Of a stretch of DNA of 64,000 bases, positions 22,900 to 35,200 are shown one piece after another. The notes beneath the pieces were generated by a model, which made no database searches, was not told the DNA's origin, and saw only the letters and a program-made list of their open reading frames with translations. This stretch comes from Argopecten irradians. Its lineage: Eukaryota; Mollusca; Bivalvia; Pectinida; Pectinidae. The first letter of the stretch is position 1, and every line of letters starts with the position of its first letter. The translations under genes and the position numbers were made by a program. Location: positions 6,761,778 to 6,825,777 of the forward strand of contig NC_091142.1 in assembly GCF_041381155.1 (NCBI RefSeq). The letters are read 5' to 3'.

Positions 22900-25800
22900 T
22901 ATCACAGCACACAATTATCATTAAATCAGGATTGCACTAGTTCACATGTCATGCTACGCACTTATATCTTCTACACATCTCGAGATGTTCAAAGCTAATA
23001 TCTACACAATGGCTGATGGCCTCATCTGGGAGAAGCTAGCTAAAGCTGCTAATGTACAGACGGTCAATTTCTCAAGTTAAAAACTACTTCTCAATTATGA
23101 CTCAAAACGAGAAAATATTTTTTTGAGAACTGAAATTTCATAATCTGATTATATTACAGTTTAAAGTCTAGGATATATACGTATAATAGTTACTGTAGAG
23201 ATGGTTAACTATTCAGGTTATTTTTCTTTAATAATGACTCAATTGGCAACAAAATGATTCAGGAATTATTTTCATTTTTGAAATAAAACCATACTGTACA
23301 TCATTGTTGGAATCTGAACAGAAAAATAAAAGTTAAGTCTTTTAAGCCACAACCTTTACATATGACACATTGTATTAATATCTAATTTACAAACATAGTA
23401 CATCCCTGGGCCGGAAGATAATTGTTACCTCCACAAATAAGAGTGTTATTAAGGGGAGAGAACTCTTTTGGACAGCATCTGTTGCTTGGAATTTGCAGAA
23501 ATTCTTCATGGAATATTTATAAATAAAGTATGAACAAGTGAAAATGAGTATCCGAAAACAAAATAAAAGAATAAAACTTATAAGTGTTTGGTATTTTGAT
23601 AACAAAATCATGAAAATAAGTATACATTGTCAAATACCATATTGTATGTGAAATGTATGGAAATGAAGTACTTCGCTATTTAAAAACTTATATTAATATA
23701 AAATATTGTTTTTCAATTATTGCTACATTAATATCTATTATTTTTTTAATAACAATTGACTTGAATATTGATTTATCTGATGTAAACAAATCATCCATCA
23801 GTCTTTCCAAATAATTTCTTAACACTTAAACAGCTAGCCAAAATATTATCAAGTGATGTGCACTTTAATAACAAAACTAGAAATATGTCTGTTAGACATT
23901 AAGTGCTCGCTAAATACTTCCTAACCTTAATTTCCGCTATGAAATCATCCTCTGCAACAGGTGTACGTAGCACTTTCGCTCATTATCCTTGGGACTATTG
24001 CATGGAGATGGTTTACGCCCTTGGTGCATTGTAATAAATACTGTCCTTTACTTCACCAGAACTTTAAATGTGAAATTATTTTGAAGTTTCCTTGTAACAT
24101 AAAAGTGTGTTTATTATCATATTGATATTGATACGATAAACTTGTTTCGACACTGTCCAGTCTCTGTGCACGTGGTGACTTACCTGTGTCATGCTTAAAT
24201 GCCTATCTGGGCACATTAGATCTAGAGCTCAGGCACCCGGACTGATATTGCATAATGGTTTTTTATTCTGTTTCTCTCACACAAAGCTGTGTAATTTTAT
24301 AAATTTTAATTTGAACTGCAGCAAATGCGGTCTATGGTCACAGGGTTTACTAAGCGATAGTGCAATGTACACCTAGGACCTAGGATGATGTGAAATAAAT
24401 TAAATATGTGGACGTAACTAAAAGTTATCCGTTTCGTCACTTTCTTTTATTGACTATATAAACCTGAATTGCATTGTATTGTTCCGGAAGTTTCCAAAGT
24501 CGATCAGATGCTAAGAATATCGTGATTTTATGTGTGTGTATGACACGCCGCTTGAAGTTTACACAAAACAAATGCGTTAAGCACTGTGAAATGTCACTGT
24601 TGTTAATTTATAGTAGATTATCGCTGACAAGTATATCTTAATATATGTTTTTGAAAGTTTGGTGTCACTAAATCATGGCGAAATCTATTAAAAGTTATAA
24701 GACACTGACTTCCGGTATTGTGAGCGCAGTTGGAATCAGCGCATAGTGGATGTACACAGACTCTACACCCGACAAGGAAAATAATAGTACGAGTACACTC
24801 GCACTAAAAATTAATGAATATAAAATGAGAAATAACAAGTAAATGTATTACTGTACACTATGAAGTGATTACCCTATAAAAACACAGAGCCTATCGTTCG
24901 ATCACACTGTATAATGTCGTACTCACACAATACACCAAACATCCGCCTGGAACATTCAAACATGATATCATTAAATTGATGGTAACTAAATATAAATTTG
25001 TATACATGGAAACCTGTAGTATATTTGCACAGTTAGTCTGGCAAAAGGTGTGGAATTTTATACTGACCCTCAATTGCTATTCTGTAAACGAACATTCTTT
25101 CACAGCTTCTAAATTTTGCGATTTCCATTTCATAGCATTTTCATGGAGTTTAAATTTTGTGGAAATGTGGAAGATATTAATTTGCAGAACATTCGTGAAC
25201 TTACACTGATAAAAAAAAATTGCAAAAAATAAATCAAACTTTAATTGACTCTTACCAGATATTTTCTGATGCAAACTGAAACTACATCACATCTCTACTT
25301 CTTTTTTCCAAAAGGTAAATGAATTTAAAAGATAACAGAATACTTTTGTTGATTAAAATTCAAATATTCTTCTTTGAAATAAGATGTTCTTAAAAACCTA
25401 CAGGGTCTTGTTTAAACTTTATTACAGATTAAGCCATGAAATATACCATACATGTTACCATACCTAATATCTACAGCATAGAAAATGTAGTTACTGTAGA
25501 ACAGATTTTTTTGTGGGCAATTTATTTTTAGAATGTTGTATCCATTTAATGTTAATTTTGGGGTATCAGTCCCGACATTTTTATTCCACCAATATGGTGG
25601 TCAATTCTCCTTCAAAACTGGAGGAAGAGCAAAATCAATTCTATGGTTTATACTACGGTAAACCAATTACTTTTGGTGGCGACCTAATTTCACATTTTCA
25701 AGGATGTTTTCATGGAGATTTGCGATCTAGACATATAGACTTAATTCTACTTTACCTGTATTTGAAACAGTTTTGCGGAGGTTTATTTTCGGGATTTATA

Positions 25801-26090
25801 ATCGCTGCGAAATAGGTGAAATTAATTTGCACACGAAATGTTGATTTACATTAACCCTTAATTATAAATCAATACAATTAAAACTTTTAGTCTATAACTA
25901 TCGATATATCTATAAAATGATCGCAATATGTCATATGATAGTATTATTATAACATCCAATGAAATTATCAAACCTTAAATTATTATTAGAATAAATTTGG
26001 AATATCAAGTTGGTAGATATTATGAAATATCAATATCACAAAAAATTTGGTCACAAAAAAATCCCATTCTACAGCAACAATGTATAATTG
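22900..26090. other. Intergenic DNA and probable RILPL 3' flank
   Basis: No gene recognised. An isolated good donor on the minus strand (CAG|gtaagtcacc, plus 24175-24185) has no partner exon I can support. An open plus-strand frame at 25513-25815 lies opposite the expected RILPL 3' UTR and has no family features. A minus-strand AATAAA (25787-25782) could end the RILPL transcript. Confidence 0.4.
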
Positions 26091-26098
26091 ATCACAAC

Positions 26099-26263
26099 TC
26101 ATAACAAGCATTGGTCCCATGATGCATCAGGTGTGTCCCAGACGCTACTGACCAATAGATCGACAGGTGAAAGGTCGTCTCCAAGGTAATGTGACCAGGT
26201 AGCTGCCATATTGACATCAAAGTCAGTGAAGAGTTCCTGGTCATCTTCCAGCCCAAAGAGATG
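26099..26263 (-). other. 54-codon open frame directly after the RILPL stop codon
   Basis: It continues the RILPL last-exon frame after a TGA at 26266-26264 and runs to a second TGA at 26101-26099. The peptide is acidic and protein-like (HLFGLEDDQELFTDFDVN at its start, VWDTPDASWDQCLL at its end). The DNA here is more GC-rich than its surroundings. It may be a stop-codon read-through extension, the ancestral C-terminus cut off by a recent stop, or chance. I do not recognise the sequence. Confidence 0.35.
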
Positions 26264-29200
26264 TCAATGAATGTGGCTTCGTGTCCTGTGTCTTGTTGTT
26301 TCATTTGGTGATCCACCAAACACAAACTTAAAACTGCAACAGAAATGTCAATTTCATTAATAAATGCTCTGAAAGGGAGATAATTAGCATTTTTATGGAT
26401 GGCCCCATCAGTGCCTCAGGGGTCTGAGAATTAGTTACAGTTAATATCAATTTGGACCCAACAAGAGTGTCCAACTGTCCATAGACCAGTTTTATATGGT
26501 TTGTTCTAGTCTGTAAGTATACGTACTAACTATTGTGTTCTACAAGTACTAATACAAGAGGGGGGGGGGGGGGGGGGGGGGGGGGGTGTGGGGGCTGGAA
26601 GGTCTCCATGCAAAAAATCAACCTCACCTAGCTTTATGCGGCTATAAACACTAACTAATTCTCAGACCTCTGTCACTCCTATACATGTTTCAGTACTGTC
26701 CCTAATATTTCTGCATGTGGAGATAAAGTTCTATAAATAATTCTGGCACACTGAACTATTTTATATCATTGTTATTATACTACAAATACCAATTTATACA
26801 TGGGGTATATTAAGGACTAATTAACATATCACGGGATACATGATAACGTTTGTGTGGGACTATTGTTTCTATTGGCGACGGAATTATGTCAAAAGATGAT
26901 ATCCATCCCTAACTTTATTTCTGCGGGAAGATTACAAAGCTATTTGTTCCATCACCACTGGAAATACTAGTCCTGCACAAAAGTTATCGGGTATCACATG
27001 GTATGTAAATAAATCCCATTGTGGAAGGGTACAACTGATTTAATTCAATAACTTGCTATGGGAAAGGGGTGTTAACCAAATGACAAATAATTATTGAAAA
27101 TAAAAATTGAAAATAAAAATAAGATATTTATTCATCAGTTAACCTCTGAAATCTTGAATCAATTGATATAAACATGGATTATTCAATCAATTCAGTTTAC
27201 AAAATATAAAATGTTCTTCCTCAAAATCACATTTCAATTCACAGTGTGAATAAGCTTGAATTTGAGAAAGGACATTTTAAAATTTTAAAATACATTACAA
27301 TTTTAATTACCCAATGCCTGATCCACAAATGAACATTATCAATAAGAATAACAGAAAAACTCTCAACTGATACACACTATGTTGACAAATTCTATCATAA
27401 ACACACCCCTCTGATATCCCCATTCAATTACTTGATGGCCGAATCGTTCAATACATATATATGTCAATGATGTTACAACATCCGTCGGGAATTCGTGCCG
27501 AAGGAGACGTGGGAGTGACAATATTTCCTCACTTCTAGTGTTAACTCCAAGCTTTGATCAATATTTCATGGACACTAGTGAGATTTAGGAAGCTCTAGCT
27601 GAGCCAATTTGCAGTGACCGACCCTCGCTGTGGGGGAATCGCCGTCGGTTACAAACACAATCGAATCAATGATCGTATACTCTCGTTAAATACACATCCA
27701 CAATTCGCTTGACTTCCTGATCCACTGTTGCAGCACGAGGACATTACCACTTATAACACATTACTGTATCAGTTACACTAGTTGAATCAACTCCTCAAGC
27801 ATTCTGTGTCAGTGAAAGTTCCTGTAGCCAAATATAATATCTAAGACCTGATGTGCTTCTTCAGTAGCTCTGTCCATTTCATAAATTATATATGTCAAAA
27901 CTAGTTCAGGAAGATTACTGTATATTTGCTTATATTTGTGGGGGTTTCAATTTCATGGATCCAGCCAAACGACTATGTATGTAAATTTTATGGATTTGGG
28001 GGCCAAAAAGGGCTTAAACCATAAATTGTCCTTTGCGAAAGCTAATATCTCGCGAAACTGATCAAATCCATGGTTTGACTTATTTCAGACAGTTATAATA
28101 ACGGCGCTTTCAAATGCTACAAAGACAATTTACAAAAATGAAATTTGTTGACATTTATAATGTTGCTGATCTTAACCTTTACACAGTAACTTGTCAACTT
28201 TTATTCATTTTGATTATTAAATTTAACCTTGACTGTGTGATTAGTTCAGAAATTGCCAAATAATAATTAGTCGAGTCATTTCAAATTTGGTTGAGTTTGA
28301 AGAGATTCCCCATTCCCCAAGGATCCGGACATCAATATAACGAGGTTCCACTGTATGTTAGCTGCCATTTTTCTATCTCAAGAAGATTGTTTTAAACATT
28401 TTTCTATCTCAAGAAGATTGTTTTAAATGGAAGCAATTTGGAAAATGTCCTTCAAAGTGTTGTTCTTTTAATAATGTAAAGACTAGAATAGATCTTTACC
28501 AAGCTAACAGATATTAGCTGTTTTATAAAGATGGAAAATCTTAGGAATTTGTGGAAATGTAAAATATTGATTCCTTTTGTTGTGTCATTTTAAGAATAAA
28601 ATTATCTCTTTCTTATATTATTTCTGATTATACAAGCTAACAGATATTAGCTGCTTATAAAAATGGAAAATTTCAGGTTTTTGTGGAAATGTTATAATAC
28701 TTTTGTGGTTGCATTCTAAGAATAAAATTATCCCTTTCATTTGAGTGATTATAAATTTAATATTTTTTTGTACCAGTTTAATGATTAATATTCATAGTTA
28801 GTTTGGCTGGACCTGATCGTAGTCATGGCAGAATCTGGATATCTTGACCACTCACTCTCTTGACAATCTATTCCGTCTTTGCATATTACAGAGTTAGCTT
28901 CCTTGCGGGTAGGTATCGATTGTTACTTCATTATTTTGTGAGCGCAATTCACATCGTTTTTTTATGAAACGTATGACGTTATGCTCGCAAACACACGACG
29001 TCACAATCAATACCTACCCGCAAGTGCAGATAACTCTGTAATATGCAAATTCGGAATAGCTAGAAGTGGATGGGTAGAAAATAATGTCTGATACCTAACC
29101 ATTCCTTCATCACAACGTAACCCAGAGGTGGATATCTAGACTTGGGAGTAATAATGGTAGATGTCTGACACATTATAACTACTGCACCATGCACCATAGT

Positions 29201-32200
29201 GGAAGTTTATATAAATATAATAAATAGTTACAATTTATGATGGTTTTCAGGTGAAAAGATATAAGCAAATTAAATGTCCCCATGGTAGAATCTCTGACAC
29301 CTTAACCACAATGCCTCCACAGTATAAAGTTATACATATAGATATAACAAATAGTTACAATTTATACTGAAAATTGAAATCTTAGGGTTTTTGTTTCAGA
29401 TGAAAAAGTTCAACTCATTCACCCCTGAAAACAGATATAGACTCTTCTAAATCAAAGACAAGACTAGTCCATTATGAAATTTCAGGGGTGAATGACTTAA
29501 GTAAACAGTCAATATTTTACCTCTAGCCCAAATCACTCATACCAGACACATCCTTGTAGCAACTATATATATACGGTGATCATTCCTAATGGAAATCAAT
29601 TCTCCAATAAAAACCATTACAGCTTTTGTGTATAAATAAATAAATACATTTAAACTATTCAGAGCGAGTTCTATAGCTTCAGTAAGCTAACATTAACAAG
29701 TCAACAAGATCATAATTATCAATAAATAACAGTCAATCTCATTTCTAACACATACACCATGATGGAAAAGAAACCCACTAGCAAATTAAAATATATCCAT
29801 GTATCAAAGCATTATGTCCCATTCAGAGTGGTGCATTCATTCTGTATGCATTTAACTCATTCACCCCTGAAAATCCACAATGAACTATTCCATCATTTGA
29901 ATTGGAAGAGCTCAAATGTGTTTTCAGGGGTGACTGTGGTAACATAACCCATGCACCTGTAATTTTTCTGAAAAAACAATATTTAAAAGAGAGATCAAAT
30001 AAGTCTACAAGGGTGAATGGTGAACAGGTTTAAAACCAGAATGTAATTTTACTTTTACCGATAAATGTTATTCGAGAAATTAACTTAAAAATTTTAGTAA
30101 CAAAAATCAGTTCAAGAAAAACAAAAAAATATTTAAAGCCAAGCATGCAGGGAAACAAAAAGTTTATAAAAAGTAAATAAAAAAGAAAGTAATAAAACAG
30201 TTTTTTTTTTTCAAACAAAACTAAAGCTAAACTACCCAAGTATATCTAGGCATGCTGAGAAAGGTTTGCTAAAAATACTCTTCTAAAAATTCTGCATGTA
30301 ATTCATTTTTTTGAAATATACATTGTCAAGATTTAGAGAACAAAACAAAAGTGCTGTGATACAGAGAGAATGTAATATGTGCAGCCCAACAGTTCACTTG
30401 TATGCTACATATACAATGTTTATAAACTTATAATTAATTACTAATTAATATCAATTACAATTAAGGTGATTCTTAATATGCTGAATCATTGTATTAAATA
30501 CACAATGACAAGGAGATTTATTTCGTCTGTTTTAATAAACAATATCATTATTATAAATACAAACATTCTACCCAATATTAACACATACATCCCTGATTAA
30601 TTTTATAATGGACTGTCCAAGGTCTCTAAGAAGAAGATTGAGTCCAAATTTAAATGTGTCTTCAGAGTTATATGAGTTAAAGAAGTATGAAATTGATGCT
30701 TACAAAAGGCTCAAATGGCGTGTAAAATTCACCTCGCTGATTCAGAACCAGGTGAGCGAAATCAAATCATAATTATATGATTCTATAATATAATTTTTTT
30801 TTGTAATTTTTGTAAACATAGTGACTATGGTGGTTTAAAATTCCAGGATAATGAAAGTGAGTTGTGCATATTTTGAGGAATCAAGCTGAGTGCAGAAGTC
30901 TGAGAAGATGAATGATTATTAAAGGAAATATTATTATAACGCAAAATTTAATTTATTCACACCTAGATAGACACATTTCAACTCTTATTCAACCCTAGAG
31001 AGACACATTTCAACTCTTCTTATTCAAGGCTTGGAACAGTTCATTACAATTTTCAGGGGTGAATTAGTTAAATTGAATGTTGGCATATCCTTAATGTAAT
31101 AGAGTATGAATAAGGATTGTTCACTCTTGATTGACTGATACCCTCTTTGCTCCTTTTCAAACTAGAAGACAATTGTAGGAAAATAATATAACAGTATCAT
31201 AAAAATACCTGGTAAATGTTTAAATTAACACAAAAGCTGATTATTAACAATATTGATTGAAGTCACTAATTGATGATGATAAATATGTTTACTTTTAATT
31301 AAAAGACTTGCAATTAGCATTACAGTTCATGACATGAGAAATAATGAGATTTCCTTAAGTTCCATCAGCTGTTAAACAAAGGAAGATCAGTATCCAATAG
31401 AATTACAAAATTGATATAATATTTTATACACCAGACAACACACAACAATATATTTACAATATAAATATGATATACCTTTATGTATGACTTAATAACCTTT
31501 AAATGCATGTATGATGTTTAAAGAAAACTGTATAATAATTTCACCCAGTATAAACCCCACATGCCTATTGTAAGACCAAACTTGAATATTCATCCGTGCG
31601 GAGGGAACAGAAATACAGAGACAAAAGGAAAAAGAAATGAGATCCAAGAGAGATGAATAATTAAAGATAATTTTAAAACCAAAGCAGGAAGATGCATGAC
31701 TCCACAAGCAACAGAGACTACCACTGAAAGACAACAGCAATAACGTACGGTCAATAGACGACTACATTTAGAGATCGTTAGAAGTCCAACTCAGGCAAAT
31801 TGAGTTTTTCCACCAGTCCAGTAAAACTGTAAATAGCAAGTACAACTCTGTGAAAGGCTTGCAATGATGGCACAAAAAATATAAAACTAGGTCACAGTGA
31901 CCTCTTTAATAGATTTAATTCAAAAGGCGTACAATGATGGCAAATATAAAACTAGGTCACAGTGACCTCTTTAATAGATTTAATTCAAAAGGCGTACAAT
32001 GATGGCAAATATAAAACTAGGTCACATTGACCTCTTTCATAGTTTTAATTCAAAAGGCATACAATGATGGCAAATATAAAACTAGGTCACATTGACCTCT
32101 TTCATAGTTTTCATTGATACACTGTGAATAGCTAAATATAGAAGATTGCATATTAAATTACTAAATTAGGTCACAGTGACTCTCTTCTCTTAGTTTTCAT

Positions 32201-35200
32201 TGAATTGGTACACTGTGAATAGCTGCATACATATTTCTAGTAAAGAGAAATAATATTACTGCAATCAATTAAAACTCTGTTTTCTTTTTCTTAGTCATTT
32301 TGAGTTCAAGCTTTCTCTACTTGTCATAGTTTCATACTATTTTGTCTTTTATCGTATTTTATTAATAAACAGATACTATTTATATTCAATTTGATGCAAT
32401 TGATTATTTTTAAGATGCATAATTTATGAAAAAGATTGCCATCTACAAAGGATCCCTGCCATTAAATGAAAGTGAAACTTCCTGTTTGGGAAAATAATAG
32501 ATTGTGTGATAATGAATTTTCAAATTGGAATTTGATAATTAAGAGACAACATGAGGAACAATGCTTGTATAATGTTGAGAGTATCTAGGTAAATTATTGA
32601 CATCCAATCACAACCAAAGACAAGTTTATAGTAATCTGTTAAGATGTACATGACCCAAAGGCCCCAGTCACATCCTTCAGAAACTCAGATTAAGAAATGC
32701 TTATAACTATTAGAAATATCATACAAACAATAGAAAAAAGAAAGGGTTATACATATGAAATATCAAAATATGAAAATAAGATAATTTTTCCATCTGTCCC
32801 TAATGAGTTAATGTTAACAGGCAAGTGAACTGAAGGTACTTTTACACATATATACATCATGTATTCATATGTAGACCTGTAATGTATCCCGTATATATAT
32901 AAAGATAGATAATGTTTAGAAAAAAATAATGCTAATACTATACCACTAAAAGCTAGGGGAAGTTTTTAAAATCATCATTAGTAAATTTCAGATATGAGAA
33001 ATTCTCAAAATACAACATTTCCATGCTAAGTAAATAAAATGCATGCAAATTAGAATGTTGGCTTTTTTTGTCTAAACAACCACACAAAGTACATCTTCAT
33101 TATATGCAAAACCTAGCTATTCTGTTCAATTTTTCTGATGAAATACAGGAAAAATACCACAAGATGAAAATCATTGGTAACATATAGACATATTAGACAG
33201 CTACAATCTATACTGAAAATGGACATCTTAGGGTTTTGTTTCAGGTGAAAAGGTTTAACTCTTTCATCCCTGAAAACACATTTAGACTCTTCCAAATCAA
33301 AGACTAGACTGGTCCATTATAAAGTTTCGGGGTGATTGAGTTCAGCCTTCATACGAAATGAAGGCAACATACAGGATCTGACTGGACAAACATGGGTAAC
33401 ATTATATCCTCCCATCAGGATATTCGATGGTGCATGAAAATTAAAATCTAAATTCAAGACCATTTAATTAATATTTAAGTGACTCATTAGGACCAAACAG
33501 TTCTAAATATAAGGCTTAAGATATAAGATAAAAAGTAATATATTTAGATAATGTTAATCATTCATGATTACAACAATTGAAATTGAATTTTATATCATAT
33601 ATTAATCAATAGTGAATAAAAGAACAAAAACTTCTCAAGGCAATGCATTCCAAACATCAATACAGGGCATATAGGACATTATAACTTATTTATAATCGGT
33701 TCTAAAAATATAGGCCAGGGGAAAGATTTTCCATTAAAATTAGAGGGATTTATGGACCCCTTCCAAAATAAGGACTTTTTTCAGTAATTTACATAAATTT
33801 AGTGTTGTACATTTGATTTTTTTCATTTCTTTTCTTATTCTATCACCTGTTAAATTTAACTCACTCAACCCTGAAATTTCATAATGAACTGGTCAAGTCT
33901 TTAATTTAGAAGAGTCTAAATGTGTCTTTAGGGGTGAATGAGTAAAATAAACAATCCATGTATAAAATGAAAATCACATGACACTCATCATCCACATCCA
34001 TAACAAATATATGTGAAACTGTTACTTACAATTTACGAATGCCCGTCTCGCGTTTGATGCCGGGGTAGAGCTTCTCGTCCGGCTCCTTGTTGATCGGGCC
34101 TTGGACAGGGAGGTCTTCTTCTCCACTATATAAATTCCTCAAAAGTAGAAAGAGGGTTATTTATAAAAGCAGGCAGAAATATACAGGTATCATTCAGAAA
34201 TACACAGGTACACAGGTATCAATCAGAAATATAGAGATATCAATCAGAAATACACAGGTATCACACAGAAATACACAGGTATCAAACAGAAATACACAGG
34301 TATCAAACAGAAATACACAGGTATCAAACAGAAATACACAGGTATCAATCAGGAATACACAGGTATCAATCAGAAATACACAGGTATCAATCAGAAATAC
34401 ACAGGTATCAATCAGAAATACACAGGTATCAATCAGAAATACACAGGTATCAAACAGAAATACACAGGTATCAATCAGAAATACACAGGTATCATCAGAA
34501 AATACAGTACAATCAATCACAGGTATCAATCAGAAATATACAGGTATCAACAGAAATACACAGGTATCAACAGAAATACACAGTTCAATCAAATACAGGT
34601 ATCAATCAGAAATACACAGGTATCAATCAGAAATACACAGGTATCAACACAGGTATCAATCAGAAATACACAGGTATAACACAGGTTCAATCAGAAATAC
34701 ACAGGTATCAATCAGAAATACACAGGTATCAATCAGAAATACACAGGTATCAATCAGAAATACACAGGTATCAATCAGAAATACACAGGTATCAATCAGA
34801 AATACACAGGTATCAATCAGAAATACACAGGTATCAATCAGAAATACACAGGTATCAATCACAGGTATCAATCAGAAATACACAGGTATCAATCAGAAAT
34901 ACACAGGTATCAATCAGAAATACACAGGTATCAATCAGAAATACACAGGTATCAATCAATACACAGGTATCAACAGAAATACACAGGTATCAAACAGAAA
35001 TACACAGGTATCAATCAGAAATACACAGGTATCAATCAGAAATACACAGGTATCAAACAGAAATACACAGGTATCAAACAGAAATACACAGGTATCAATC
35101 AGAAATACACAGGTATCAATCAGAAATACACAGGTATCAAACAGAAATACACAGGTATCAAACAGAAATACACAGGTATCAATCAGAAATACACAGGTAT

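Noticed and set aside
24175-24400. Orphan exon on the minus strand ending at CAG|gtaagtcacc
   Set aside because: A strong-looking donor alone is common by chance; no acceptor, frame or partner exon could be found.
25513-25815. 100-codon plus-strand frame
   Set aside because: Hydrophobic, low-complexity composition, lies opposite the likely RILPL 3' UTR, and resembles no family I know.
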